Source: Lachnospiraceae bacterium UBA6998 (GTDB taxonomy: Bacteria; Bacillota; Clostridia; Lachnospirales; Lachnospiraceae). From it: a stretch of 16,039 bases of DNA. The translations under genes were made by a program, and so were the position numbers. A model generated the notes under the pieces. The model did not search any database. It saw nothing but the letters and a program-made list of their open reading frames with translations, and was not told where the DNA came from. This document shows, one piece after another, positions 1 to 8,315 of this stretch (the stretch's first letter is position 1; each line of letters opens with the position of its first letter). Location: positions 1 through 16,039 of the forward strand of contig DJXS01000008.1 of the NCBI GenBank assembly GCA_002448395.1, read 5' to 3'.

Positions 1-761
1 AGCGCGTCTATGAGATCGGCCGTGTCTTCCGCAACGAGGGCCTTGACACCCGCCACAACCCCGAGTTCACCCTCATGGAGCTCTACCAGGCCTACACCGA
101 CTACCACGGCATGATGGACCTGACCGAGGACATGTACCGCTTCCTGGCCCAGGAAGTCTGCGGCTCCACAACCATCACCTACAACGGCACTGAGATTGAC
201 CTGGGCAAGCCCTTCCGCCGCCTGACCATGGTCGACGCCATCAAGGAAGAGACCGGCATCGACTTCGACCAGGTCGCGACCGATGAAGAGGCAAAGAAAC
301 TGGCCGACGAGCGCCACATCGAGTATGAGGACCGCCACAAGAAGGGCGATATCGTCAACCTTTTCTTTGACGAGTTCTGCGAAGACAAGATGATCCAGCC
401 CACCTTTATCATGGACCATCCCATCGAGATCAGCCCGCTGACAAAGAAAAAGCCCGGAGACCCCACCAAGGTCGAGCGCTTCGAGCTCTATATCAACGGC
501 TGGGAGATGTGCAACGCCTACTCCGAGCTCAACGATCCCATCGACCAGCGCGAGCGCTTCGCCGCCCAGGACGCTCTCTCCGAGCAGGGCGATGAAGAAG
601 CCCAGCACACCGACGAGGACTTCCTCTACGCCATGGAGATCGGCATGCCTCCCACCGGCGGCATCGGCTACGGCATCGACCGTCTTACCATGCTCCTGAC
701 CGACAGCGCGGCCATCCGCGACGTCCTGCTCTTCCCGACAATGAAAAGTTTAAAGGACTAA
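1..761 (+). CDS. lysS: Lysyl-tRNA synthetase, class II, C-terminal part (5' end outside window)
   Basis: Cytoplasmic enzyme that charges tRNA-Lys with lysine using ATP. The frame is open from base 3 and enters in class II motif 2 ([13 protein letters not shown], then [15 protein letters not shown], typical of LysRS). It ends with motif 3 ([16 protein letters not shown]) and the usual tail VLLFPTMK. The stretch [22 protein letters not shown] is a LysRS active-site block, so the assignment is strong. About 253 residues are present, roughly the second half of the catalytic domain; the N-terminal anticodon-binding OB domain lies upstream of the window. Codons are strongly G/C-ending, as expected of a well-expressed housekeeping gene. 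An 11-base stem terminator follows about 80 bases after the stop, so transcription probably ends here and lysS is the chromosomal edge of the accessory region to its right. Confidence 0.97.
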   Translation, partial: RVYEIGRVFRNEGLDTRHNPEFTLMELYQAYTDYHGMMDLTEDMYRFLAQEVCGSTTITYNGTEIDLGKPFRRLTMVDAIKEETGIDFDQVATDEEAKKLADERHIEYEDRHKKGDIVNLFFDEFCEDKMIQPTFIMDHPIEISPLTKKKPGDPTKVERFELYINGWEMCNAYSELNDPIDQRERFAAQDALSEQGDEEAQHTDEDFLYAMEIGMPPTGGIGYGIDRLTMLLTDSAAIRDVLLFPTMKSLKD

Positions 762-790
762 ACACAGTAAGTAAGCCATTTTTTGAGAGC

Positions 791-812
791 TACTTAACCA
801 ATACTTAACCAA
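791..812. repeat. 11-base tandem direct repeat after lysS
   Basis: TACTTAACCAA occurs twice back to back (791-801 and 802-812) between the lysS stop and its terminator. Its role is unknown; it may be slippage, or the trace of an insertion near the lysS 3' end. Confidence 0.6.
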
Positions 813-839
813 TCAAAAAGAGACATTACAGCTATCCAG

Positions 840-875
840 AGTGCGTTGTATCATGTGGTACAGCGCACTTTTTTA
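840..875 (+). terminator. Rho-independent terminator of lysS
   Basis: An 11-bp stem (840-850 with 859-869, one G-U pair) encloses an 8-base loop and is followed directly by a run of six T. Position and strand fit the end of the lysS transcript. Confidence 0.88.
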
Positions 876-916
876 TAGCCTGAATAGTCTCTTGCCAACT
901 TATACTTTTGGAAATT

Positions 917-953
917 AATTTAAAATAGCAGAAGGCTCTTTCGAACCCTCTGC
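917..953 (-). terminator. Rho-independent terminator after the HNH gene remnant
   Basis: Read on the minus strand, the arms at 943-953 and 928-938 form an 11-bp stem with two G-U pairs closed by a GAAA tetraloop. It is followed by a loose T-rich stretch (CTATTTTAAATT). It sits just past the stop of the HNH fragment, which suggests that the 3' end of that gene is intact and only its 5' part was lost. Confidence 0.6.
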
Positions 954-963
954 ACACATATTT

Positions 964-1090
964 TTATATATTGCTTTTGCGTCTATTGCAGTCTGCACAA
1001 AGCATCTGGCAGTTCTCTGCAACAGTCCTTCCACCTTTACTCCAAGGAGTTATATGATTTGCTTGCATTTTTGTGAATTCAAAATGGTTA
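964..1090 (-). pseudogene. HNH endonuclease, C-terminal fragment
   Basis: The minus-strand frame ending at 964 reads [19 protein letters not shown], then [21 protein letters not shown]. This is the C-terminal half of an HNH nuclease domain of a type found in restriction systems, phages and mobile elements. Visible elements are the first His (in NHI, where DH is more usual), the central Asn (AEN), the second zinc CxxC (CADC) and the final CNRRK. The part carrying the first CxxC and everything before it is missing. Upstream of about base 1090 the same open frame continues only as the antisense of a histidine kinase gene, so that longer frame is not real. Without half of the metal site it should be inactive. 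It may be the trace of an element that once sat next to lysS. Confidence 0.75.
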
Positions 1091-1294
1091 GATGCCGGCA
1101 GCGAGATCGTCGTTTCCGACAACGGGCCTGGTTTTGCACCGGCACAAGAGGGCGGGCCGCACATTGCGCTCCAGAATATCCGGCAGCGGCTGGAGCTCAT
1201 GTGCGGCGGAACCATGTCGATCCTTCCGCGGGAAGGCGGCGGGACGATAGTGAAACTGACGATCCCCGGATCCGCCCCGGAAAACGGGGCGTGA
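1090..1294 (+). pseudogene. LytS-type sensor histidine kinase, C-terminal ATPase fragment
   Basis: From about base 1090 the plus-strand frame reads [16 protein letters not shown], then [12 protein letters not shown] and a final [11 protein letters not shown]. These are the G1 box (DNGPGF), the NIRQRL helix and the G2-like end of a HATPase_c domain in the LytS/YehU sensor family. It closely matches the end of the complete kinase at 10430-11719 (DNGRGF, NIRQRLEMMCGG). The membrane sensor, the phospho-acceptor His region and the N box are missing, so it cannot work as a kinase. The apparent ATG at 1073 lies partly in HNH-derived sequence and is not the native start. The stop lies two bases from the stop of the convergent amidohydrolase gene. 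It is best read as the remnant of a second copy of the sensor module. Confidence 0.8.
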
Positions 1295-1296
1295 TC

Positions 1297-3006
1297 TCAG
1301 GCCTTCAGCGGGTTCGGGATATGCAGCTCCTGCCCGTCGAAGAAAGTGCAGACAGGTTCAATGGTGCTGATCTCTTCGTCCGGGATCGTAAAGATGTCCT
1401 TATCCAGTACTACGAGGCAGGCACGCTTGCCGACTTCGATGGAACCGATCTTATCCAGAAGGCGCATACGTTTGGCGTTTCTCCAGGTGAAAGCATGGAT
1501 GCACTCCTCCAGGGTGAACCTGCCGGATTCCGGCTGCCAGCCGTAACGGTATTTTTCAAGGTCCAGCGGCGGATAGAATCCGATGCCGGGTTCATAGCCG
1601 GTCTTCGCGACCTGTATGCCGATGAAGGGGCTGTTGCGGTCGTTTCCGAGGGGGCTCATGTTGTCCGAGGAGAAGCCGTACAAAGTGCCGTCCTTCCGGA
1701 ACAGAGAGAAATCATAGCTGTGCCTCCAGCGCTCCTGGCCGAGGTAGGACAGAGTCCCGGGCGCTCCCTGGCCAAGCCAGTGGGCACTGATGTCGGCATA
1801 GACGCCGAGCTTCTTGAACCGCAGCGCATCGTCCGGGTGCATGCACTCCAGATGCGCGATCGTCACACGCATGCACCAGTCGTCGCCGCAGATCTTCTGT
1901 GCCTCCTCCACGGCATCCAGCAAAAGGCGCAGGGTGCCGTCGCAGACGCAGTGGATGTGCAGGTCCAGGCGCTCTTTGTTGAGGCGCACCATCACGTCGC
2001 GCATTTCCTCCATGGTGGCGTTGCAGTGCCCGTAATTCTTTCCTTCCGGATCGTTGGAGAAGGGGACCAGGCTCAGCGTATCACCCGCCTCGTTGGAGCC
2101 GTCGGCGAAAAACTTGACGATGCGCACCCGGATGTGGTCGGAGCCGTACAGCTCCTGCCACCTGTGTGCGCGCTCGATGGTCTGGTCAATATTTTTTACA
2201 TTGTCCAGGATCGAGGTCCCCTCATAGTAAAAGTAGAGCCGCCCTTCCTTGTCCAACTGCGAAAGATAAGCAATGTCCCCTTCCGTTTCGGTGAAGGCGT
2301 CCATGTAGCCGATGTCGCCGTAGTGCCGGAAGATGTTGTGGACCGGTTCCGCGCACGCATCGTCCATGCAGAGGGGCGGTGTCCAGCCGGTATGCTCGAA
2401 CACACCCACGTCTCCGGTCTGGATCGTCTGGAAGCAGACGCCGGTATATTCCCCCTTCTCATCCTTGAAGAAGGTCTGTCCGGTGATCGGTGAGATGGAA
2501 TGCGGGATGCCGTTTTCATCCTTCAGCATCTCCAGGGCCATGGAATTGTACAGGCATCCGTGGCCGGTGTCATCGTTGATGCGTGCCGGGCGGTCCGGGA
2601 TCAGCTCGTCCAGCATCTCCTTGCGCGGGCCATCCTCTCCGAAGGTCGAGGCATGATAACTGCTGTAGACAAAGTAGGGCTTTACTTCCTTCGGGTATTG
2701 TTCCGCCGCCTCGCGGATGTTCCGGCAGAGCTCCTCCCTGTCAAAGGTATCCGGCCCGAAAATGACCCAGGTCGCCTTGGCAATCATGGAAGGATGGGTA
2801 TGGCCGTCGATCAGTCCCGGAAGGACGGTCCTTCCGCCCAGGTCGACCGTTTCATACTCCCCGAAATTGAACTTGGCGTAGCGTATCACCTCGTCGTTCG
2901 TGCCGACCGCGGCGAAGATTTTACCGTCGATGGCGACCGCCTCCGCCCAGGGCTTACGGGTGTCCTCGGTCCAGATCTTTCCGTTAATAAGAATTTTCTT
3001 TTCCAT
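1297..3006 (-). CDS. YtcJ-like amidohydrolase (amidohydrolase family 3)
   Basis: A 569-residue metal-dependent hydrolase of the amidohydrolase superfamily, predicted cytoplasmic. The N-terminal beta-sandwich part leads to LPGLIDGHTHP (metal ligands H69 and H71). Then follow RIVKFFADGS (K298, the likely carboxylated bridging lysine or its equivalent), LHIHCVCDG (H350, H352), TIAHLE (H385) and GFSSDN (catalytic/metal Asp448). The C-terminal GSIEVGKRACLVVLDKD is the usual return strand. Length and motifs are complete, so it should be active. The substrate is not predictable: relatives hydrolyse amides, cyclic amides or N-acyl groups. ATG at 3006 has an AAAGGAGG site overlapping the stop of the upstream carboxylesterase gene, 12 bases away, so the two are one operon. 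It is distinct in sequence from the amidohydrolase at 6559-8226. Confidence 0.92.
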   Translation of the reverse strand: MEKKILINGKIWTEDTRKPWAEAVAIDGKIFAAVGTNDEVIRYAKFNFGEYETVDLGGRTVLPGLIDGHTHPSMIAKATWVIFGPDTFDREELCRNIREAAEQYPKEVKPYFVYSSYHASTFGEDGPRKEMLDELIPDRPARINDDTGHGCLYNSMALEMLKDENGIPHSISPITGQTFFKDEKGEYTGVCFQTIQTGDVGVFEHTGWTPPLCMDDACAEPVHNIFRHYGDIGYMDAFTETEGDIAYLSQLDKEGRLYFYYEGTSILDNVKNIDQTIERAHRWQELYGSDHIRVRIVKFFADGSNEAGDTLSLVPFSNDPEGKNYGHCNATMEEMRDVMVRLNKERLDLHIHCVCDGTLRLLLDAVEEAQKICGDDWCMRVTIAHLECMHPDDALRFKKLGVYADISAHWLGQGAPGTLSYLGQERWRHSYDFSLFRKDGTLYGFSSDNMSPLGNDRNSPFIGIQVAKTGYEPGIGFYPPLDLEKYRYGWQPESGRFTLEECIHAFTWRNAKRMRLLDKIGSIEVGKRACLVVLDKDIFTIPDEEISTIEPVCTFFDGQELHIPNPLKA

Positions 3007-3018
3007 AGGAGCCTCCTT

Positions 3019-4542
3019 TTAGAACAGATAGTGCTTCGTCAGGCCGTAGGTCCTGTCACGATCTACGATCTTTCGCATAGATTCCTTTTCGGCGTGGATA
3101 TCGAACTCGTCGAGGACCATCACCTGCGGATCCTTCGGGTCGTATGCCGGCCAGGATTTAGCCTTTCCGTCCGGAGAGATTTCCGTGGAAAGCGACGGGT
3201 CGCCGGTCTTTGCGAACTGGACCCAGAGCCTGCGCACGGTCTTTGCGAAGGTCGTGTCGAAGACCTTTCCCATGGCAGGATCCGTATTCGGATGGCAGAA
3301 GATGATCTCGAGCTCCACACCGTGGCCGGGCTCTGCAGTGAAGTAATAGGTATAGGCTTTGCCGCCTGCCTTTGCCTGGTTCTCCGACATCCGGATGACG
3401 GGCGCATTGAACCAGAGCTGGTCGAACATGCGGCTCTCCCGCTCGCAGCCTTCTTCCGGAATTTCGCTTAAGAAGCTTTCGATATCCGCCTTTTCCTTCT
3501 CCGGAAGTTTATTAAGCTTTCTTTCCTTCCGGTCGGCGTAGAGCCACTTGATGCCCTCGTCTCCCATGGCGGCGGCAAACCAGTCGAACTCCCTCAGGTT
3601 GCAGCCTACCAGGAGATCGATATCCTTTACCGCGCCGTTCGCATAGGCTTCATGAGGATCGAGGGGAAGATGGATCCCGTCCCGCTCCGGCGCGATGCGA
3701 AGCCGTACCGCCTCGGATTCGGTCACGATCTTCTCGGCATCGATCTTCATAAGGTCTGCGGCTGTTTTGCAGCCGAGGACATCCATCAGGATCTTCGTGC
3801 ACTCGATGGCTTCTTCCGTGGATCTCGTAAGGGTCGGGGAGCCGCTCTGGGCAATGAGCCGGTGGAAATACGCATGGGAACCTTTCAGCAGCGGGAGCAG
3901 CGATACGCTTCCCGCACCGGCGGATTCGCCGTAAATCGTCACGTTATCGGGATCGCCGCCGAAGGCCGCAATGTTTTCATGGACCCATTTGAGTCCCATG
4001 AGCTGGTCCAGCGGGCCCAGGTTCTGCGCGTCAGGGAAATCCTTTCCGTCCGGCAGGTGGGAAAGATGGAGATACCCCATGACGCCGAGCCGGTAGGCTA
4101 CGGTAACGATGATGACGTCGGGGTTTTCCTTCAGGAATTCGTCGCAGTCAAACAGCGAAAAAGCCGCCGCGCCGAATTCAAAAGCGCCGCCGTGGATCCA
4201 GACCATGACCGGCTTTTTCTCCGTGCTGCCGTCCTCCGCCTTCCAGACGTTCAGGTACAGGCAGTCCTCTCCCTGGTTGACAAGGGATTCCTCCAGGCTG
4301 AAGTCCCTGTGCTGGCAGGGGCTTTTCCCCTTGTAATAGGCCTCATAGATGCCGTCATCCGGTACGGGTGCGACCGGCGCCTTCCAGCGAAGCTCCCCGA
4401 CGGGCTGCTTTGCCACAAAGGGAATGCCCTTCCAGGAAAGGATATTGTCCTCTTTTCTGCCGACAAAGGTGCCGTTCATGCACTTTACAGCCAGAGCCTT
4501 GTCGTAAACACCGTCCGTGATCCTTTTATTCACCATACTCAT
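3019..4542 (-). CDS. Type-B carboxylesterase (carboxylesterase/lipase family), copy 1
   Basis: A 507-residue alpha/beta hydrolase that cleaves carboxylic esters. Visible elements in order: GEDCLYLNVW (91-100, family signature), oxyanion loop WIHGGA (115-120), nucleophile elbow GESAG (205-209, Ser207), probable acid E318 in GCNLREFDWF, and catalytic His407 in GHGVELEIIF. The triad is complete and the length is typical. No signal peptide or membrane segment is seen, so it is predicted cytoplasmic. ATG at 4542 is preceded by AAAGGAG at good spacing; an alternative ATG lies two codons in. It is the first gene of a two-gene minus-strand operon with the amidohydrolase. Its N-terminus (YDKALAVKCMNGTFVG) is very like that of copy 2 (YDKAHAVKCVNGTFVG), pointing to a shared recent ancestor. 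Confidence 0.93.
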   Translation of the reverse strand: MSMVNKRITDGVYDKALAVKCMNGTFVGRKEDNILSWKGIPFVAKQPVGELRWKAPVAPVPDDGIYEAYYKGKSPCQHRDFSLEESLVNQGEDCLYLNVWKAEDGSTEKKPVMVWIHGGAFEFGAAAFSLFDCDEFLKENPDVIIVTVAYRLGVMGYLHLSHLPDGKDFPDAQNLGPLDQLMGLKWVHENIAAFGGDPDNVTIYGESAGAGSVSLLPLLKGSHAYFHRLIAQSGSPTLTRSTEEAIECTKILMDVLGCKTAADLMKIDAEKIVTESEAVRLRIAPERDGIHLPLDPHEAYANGAVKDIDLLVGCNLREFDWFAAAMGDEGIKWLYADRKERKLNKLPEKEKADIESFLSEIPEEGCERESRMFDQLWFNAPVIRMSENQAKAGGKAYTYYFTAEPGHGVELEIIFCHPNTDPAMGKVFDTTFAKTVRRLWVQFAKTGDPSLSTEISPDGKAKSWPAYDPKDPQVMVLDEFDIHAEKESMRKIVDRDRTYGLTKHYLF

Positions 4543-4625
4543 TGTTCCGTCTCCTTTCTTCTTTCCGGGTAATAAGGTCTTGCCTCATGCTCTGAAGATT
4601 TTCTGAACATTAACCTTTATTTTTT

Positions 4626-4654
4626 ATTCTATCTAATTGCTCCTGCCGGGACAA
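4626..4654 (-). promoter_or_regulatory. Candidate sigma-A promoter of the carboxylesterase/amidohydrolase operon
   Basis: On the minus strand TTGTCC (4654-4649) is separated by exactly 17 bases from TAGAAT (4631-4626), about 85 bases before the ATG at 4542. The -10 matches five of six consensus bases and the -35 four of six. TGTCAA at 4670-4675 and TTGACA at 4702-4707 form a six-base inverted repeat in the same divergent intergenic region and could be an operator or opposed -35 boxes. Confidence 0.45.
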
Positions 4655-4800
4655 GGCATGGTGCCAAAATGTCAACACGCTGAACAGGAACCGGGGCGTT
4701 ATTGACAATTCGGAAGCCTCTCTTTTCAGAGAACGAAAATCCTGTTATATTTAATATATATCAGGAAGTACCATCATCTATTTTGCAAAGGAGCTGGACC

Positions 4801-5313
4801 ATGGTGGAATTAAACAATGAAAGAATTGACGAGATCCTGCACAAGGAGACCGTGAAAACGGAAGAGCAGGCGACGATCCTCCGCGCCATTTATACCAGAT
4901 ATATGCGTTTATACGAGGAGTACTTTGCGGATGTCGACACGCTGGACGACGCAAAGATCGCGGAGCTCAGGACATATCATCTGGAGACCAGGAACCTTGT
5001 AAAGGCTTATTACATGGATATTCCCGAGGAGACCGGCACGTATCTCCAGGTATTCGACAAGGAATACACCGTAAAGCTGCTCGGGCCGGACTGGAAGAAA
5101 TATGTTTCCGAAAGCTTTCAGGAATTCAGTTCCGAACATAAAAAGGAGGCAAAAAACGAGGATCACCTGAAGGAAATGTACAGGGAAGAGATTCTTGGCG
5201 CCTTCTATGACGCGATGAATTATGTCTTCCGAAACGGCTTCGGCACAGCCAACAAGACGTTGGAAAAGGTATCCAAGGGATTGCTGAGTATCCTGTTTGG
5301 AGATGATAAGTGA
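4801..5313 (+). CDS. Hypothetical alpha-helical cytoplasmic protein, 170 aa
   Basis: I do not recognise this family. The start at 4801 is chosen over a longer frame because AAAGGAG at 4787-4793 sits 7 bases before this ATG, and the extra N-terminal residues look like translated leader. The 170-residue product is highly charged and probably all helical, with no signal peptide, no transmembrane span, no cysteine pairs and no obvious catalytic motif. It is rich in Tyr, Glu and Lys (YTRYMRLYEEYFADVD; YREEILGAFYDAMNYVF). Its stop overlaps the GTG start of the next gene by the 4-base GTGA, so translation of the two is coupled. Its native partner was therefore probably the MATE transporter that once followed. 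A role in regulating or accompanying that exporter is inference only. Confidence 0.8.
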   Translation: MVELNNERIDEILHKETVKTEEQATILRAIYTRYMRLYEEYFADVDTLDDAKIAELRTYHLETRNLVKAYYMDIPEETGTYLQVFDKEYTVKLLGPDWKKYVSESFQEFSSEHKKEAKNEDHLKEMYREEILGAFYDAMNYVFRNGFGTANKTLEKVSKGLLSILFGDDK

Positions 5314-6533
5314 TCAGGAAGATCCGTTTATCCGACAGCTTTACCTGCGGGAAAATGCTCAGGTTTGCGCTGCCGTCCGTTGTAATGAACGTCTTCACGT
5401 CCCTGTACAGCGTTGTGGACGGATTCTTTGTCGCAAACTATGTGGGGACGACGGAACTGGCGGCTGTCAACCTGATCATGCCGGTACTGAATATTCTCGG
5501 AACCGTCGGGTATATGTTCGGCGTGGGCGGAAGCGCCCTTGTCGCAAAGACACTTGGTGCAAAAAAGCCGGACCGGGCCAACGGCCTGTTTTCCATGATC
5601 GTGCTGGCATCCTCCTGCGTCGGCTTTCTGCTGTTGGCGGCAGGCTTTCTTCTGATGCCCCGGATTACGGCGATGCTTGGCGCGGAAGGAAGGCTTTTTA
5701 CAGACAGCGTGCTGTACGGGCGCATTTTCATCCTGGCCCTGCCCGCGTGGATCCTCGTGTATGAGTTCCAGCTGTTCTTTGTTGCGGCCGAAAAGCCGGA
5801 GCTCGGGCTTGCCGTCACCGTATGCGCGGGACTCTGCAATGTGCTGCTGGATGCGCTGTTTATTATCGGGTTCCGGTGGGGACTTGCGGGAGCGGCGGCC
5901 GCCCACAATATGAACGTTCATATTCACTCGATCGGAGACGGAGCCACAAAGGCATGGATTGACGCAATCGCAGAGGCGCAGAGCGAGACAGGGAATTTCG
6001 ATATGCGGAATGCCCTTGCGCACCTGCAGGAAGTTGCGCCGGAAGATGTTAAGAGGATGGGCGAATATAATGTTATGGCTGTATGCGGGATCATGTGGGC
6101 GATGAGGCTTCCTGCCGGCTTTGCGCAGGAGGTTGCCTATGTAGGCGAGGAGAAGTCCTATAATGCCTATCCGGTCAAGTCCATAATAGATGCAGGCGGC
6201 GTGGTTGCCAACCACTCAGACTACCCCGTGTCTCCCGTGTTCAGCGCAGTACAGGCGTTCTGCCTGGGAGTATTGAAGAAGCTGCCGTCAGACCCGGATG
6301 ACTATATCAGAAATATTGATCAGGCGATCAGCAGACATGAGGCATTAAAGACGCTTACAAGCAATGTGGCTTATATGTGGCATGAAGAGGACAGGATGGG
6401 CACGATCAGCATCGGAAAACTTGCCAACTTCGCTGTCCTGGACAAAGATTTTATGCGCGATGATATGTCAGAGATTGAAAAGGCAAGTTGTCTTGCTACA
6501 ATCGTTGACGGCGAAGAGGTATATAAGGCCTGA
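5310..6533 (+). pseudogene. In-frame chimera: MATE exporter N-half fused to amidohydrolase C-half
   Basis: The 407-codon frame starts at GTG 5310, overlapping the previous stop. Residues 1-198 are the first half of a MATE-family multidrug exporter: about six membrane helices with the typical opening (LPSVVMNVFTSLYSVVDGFF) and RWGLAGAAAA at the end. From residue 199 the sequence is the C-terminal part of a YtcJ-like amidohydrolase: VHIHSIGDGA (His204, His206), ALAHLQEV, VANHSDYPVSP (Asp) and the closing GTISIGKLANFAVLDKD. The joint lies in 5892-5906, at a GC-rich run of Ala codons, and the frame is kept. The exporter lacks its second bundle, and the hydrolase lacks the HxH motif and bridging lysine, so neither half should work. 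It may be a real recombination or an assembly joint. The amidohydrolase part lies 25 bases before the next amidohydrolase gene, which suggests a former tandem pair. Confidence 0.88.
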
Positions 6534-6558
6534 GGCTGTTCAAAGGAGGGAAATCGGC

Positions 6559-8226
6559 ATGAAAGCGGATCGGATGATTAAAAATGCAAAAATCTTTACA
6601 GCAGACAGTAAAAATCCTCTGGCTTCCGCCCTTGCGGTGAAGGATGGCAAGTTCATTTATGTGGGCGATGAGATGGGACTGAAGGGCTTTGAGGGCGAGG
6701 TCACCGACCTTGGCGGGAAGTTCATTATACCCGGTATCATTGACAGCCATGTGCATGTGACGACCGGCATCGGATTTACATACATGGATATGGGAGAATA
6801 TATTGTATGCTCCAGCAAACAGGAAGCTCTGGACTTTATGGCCCGATTTATTCAGGACAATCCGGGAAAGGCATGTTACAGGTTTGTTCTGGAGCGGAAA
6901 TTCCTGCAGGGGGAGATTCTCACAAAGGATGATCTGGATTCCATTTGTCAGGACAGCGAGCTGCTGATCCTGGAGGGGGAAGGGCACAGTGTTTGGGTAA
7001 ACTCCAGGATACTTGCAAAGCACGGAATCACGGATGAGACGGAGGATCCGGTCCCGGAGCTCAGTTATTATGTGCGAAAGGACGGCCATGTGACCGGAAA
7101 TGTCTTTGAGTCGGCGGGATGGCATCTGCTTTTCGACGGTTTATCCTCCCTGACGGACGAGCAGATCGACACGGCGCTTGAGAGCTGGATCGATTTTTCC
7201 GTCAAAGCCGGCGTCAGCGCTGTCTTTGACGCAGGCTGGCCGGAGGGCGAGGAGCTTCACGAGCGGGTTTATGAGCATTTATGCGAGCTGGACAAAAAGG
7301 GAAAGCTGCCCGTCTATATCGATGGAAGCTATGCGCTCACGCATCCGAAGAAAATGAAGGAGGTCGTGGAGCAGGTAAAGCGTTTCAGGAGCAAGTTCAA
7401 CACGGAGCACCTGAAGGTCCATACCTTCAAGGTCTTTATGGACGGCACCCTGCGGATCGAAACGGCTGCCCAGGTCACGCCCTATGAGGATACCCATAAA
7501 AAGGGCGCAACCACCTTCAATGCGGAGGAAGTGGCCGAGGTCCTGAAAATACTCAATGAGGAAGGCCTGGATTTCCATGCGCATACTGTCGGGGAGCAGG
7601 CGTCACGCAACGTGCTGGACGGCGTTGAGTTGGCCAGGAAGGAGCTTGGGGATAATTTCCGTGTCCGGGTAACCTGTGCACACCTGGAAATACAGGATGA
7701 CGCGGACCTGGACCGCTTTGCAAAGCTCGGCGTGAATGTCAATTACACAGCCTGGTGGCACGCAGGCTGCACGGGCGGAAATCCCTTAGAGGTATGGCGC
7801 GGAATACTTGGCGAGAAACGCGCGAATAAGATGTACCGCTGCAAAACGCTCTGGGATACCGGAGCAAATGTAGCCTGGTCAAGCGATAATATTGCCTACG
7901 GTGATTTTTCCAGCTGGAACCCGTACCTCGGCATGGAGGTCGGAATGACGCGCTGGATCAACGATAAGACCCTGGCTCCGGAATCCTCAAGAACCATTGA
8001 GAAATTCCCGGCTCCGAATCAGGAAATGAGCATCCAGGAAATGATTTTGGGTTATACGATCAACGGAGCGAAGCAGCTTGGCATTGAGGCTTTTAAAGGC
8101 TCCATCGAGGTCGGCAAGGATGCAGACTTCCTGGTGTTTGACAATGATTTGCTGACGGTAGAGAAGGAGGGCTTCAGCCATAACCTGCCGCGTGATGTCT
8201 ATTTTTGCGGAAAGAAAGTTAATTAA
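6559..8226 (+). CDS. YtcJ-like amidohydrolase, complete
   Basis: A 555-residue amidohydrolase-family metal enzyme, predicted cytoplasmic. ATG 6559 is chosen because AAAGGAGGG (6542-6550) lies 8 bases upstream; the frame is open further up only as an overlap with the previous gene. Motifs in order: IIDSHVHV (His64, His66), VHTFKVFMDGT (Lys291), FHAHTVGE (His340, His342), TCAHLE (His375) and WSSDN (Asp443), then the closing strand GSIEVGKDADFLVFDND. All metal and catalytic positions are present. The N-terminal KADRMIKNAKIFTADSKNP is a normal start for this family. The same C-terminus occurs again, slightly diverged, at 12435-12896. It is the last gene before a terminator. The substrate cannot be told from sequence; hydrolysis of an amide, imide or related C-N bond is the family expectation. 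Confidence 0.93.
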   Translation: MKADRMIKNAKIFTADSKNPLASALAVKDGKFIYVGDEMGLKGFEGEVTDLGGKFIIPGIIDSHVHVTTGIGFTYMDMGEYIVCSSKQEALDFMARFIQDNPGKACYRFVLERKFLQGEILTKDDLDSICQDSELLILEGEGHSVWVNSRILAKHGITDETEDPVPELSYYVRKDGHVTGNVFESAGWHLLFDGLSSLTDEQIDTALESWIDFSVKAGVSAVFDAGWPEGEELHERVYEHLCELDKKGKLPVYIDGSYALTHPKKMKEVVEQVKRFRSKFNTEHLKVHTFKVFMDGTLRIETAAQVTPYEDTHKKGATTFNAEEVAEVLKILNEEGLDFHAHTVGEQASRNVLDGVELARKELGDNFRVRVTCAHLEIQDDADLDRFAKLGVNVNYTAWWHAGCTGGNPLEVWRGILGEKRANKMYRCKTLWDTGANVAWSSDNIAYGDFSSWNPYLGMEVGMTRWINDKTLAPESSRTIEKFPAPNQEMSIQEMILGYTINGAKQLGIEAFKGSIEVGKDADFLVFDNDLLTVEKEGFSHNLPRDVYFCGKKVN

Positions 8227-8270
8227 ACATCGGATTCTGGCAGATTATGATGCATTGTGGCAGTATAGGA

Positions 8271-8301
8271 GGGGGACGGCAGGAATCCGTCCCCTTTTTT
8301 T
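8271..8301 (+). terminator. Rho-independent terminator after the amidohydrolase operon
   Basis: A perfect 8-bp GC-rich stem, GGGGACGG (8272-8279) with CCGTCCCC (8287-8294), has a 7-base loop and is followed by seven T. It lies about 45 bases past the amidohydrolase stop. Confidence 0.95.
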
Positions 8302-8315
8302 ATGTTATCGCAGAG

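Noticed and set aside
762..1090. tRNA gene as an integration target beside lysS
   Set aside because: No cloverleaf or TTCGAAT-type T-arm in proper context was found; the TTCGAA at 940-945 is part of the terminator stem after the HNH fragment.
1054..2493. Plus-strand open frame of 479 codons
   Set aside because: It lies antisense to the well-supported amidohydrolase at 1297-3006, has no ribosome binding site, and its translation shows no family features. It is a shadow of GC-biased codons.
2500..4572. Plus-strand frames of 323 and 306 codons (2500-3471 and 3652-4572)
   Set aside because: They are antisense to the amidohydrolase and carboxylesterase operon and show no domains or start signals.
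5895..5902. NotI site (GCGGCCGC) at the chimera joint, and an EcoRI site near the 1090 joint, as signs of cloning artefacts
   Set aside because: The NotI site is explained by consecutive Ala codons and the EcoRI site by Glu-Phe codons in the HNH fragment. The other joints carry no such sites.
5328..6215. Minus-strand 295-codon frame crossing the MATE/amidohydrolase joint
   Set aside because: It is antisense to two recognisable coding segments and has no protein family features; crossing the joint is coincidental.
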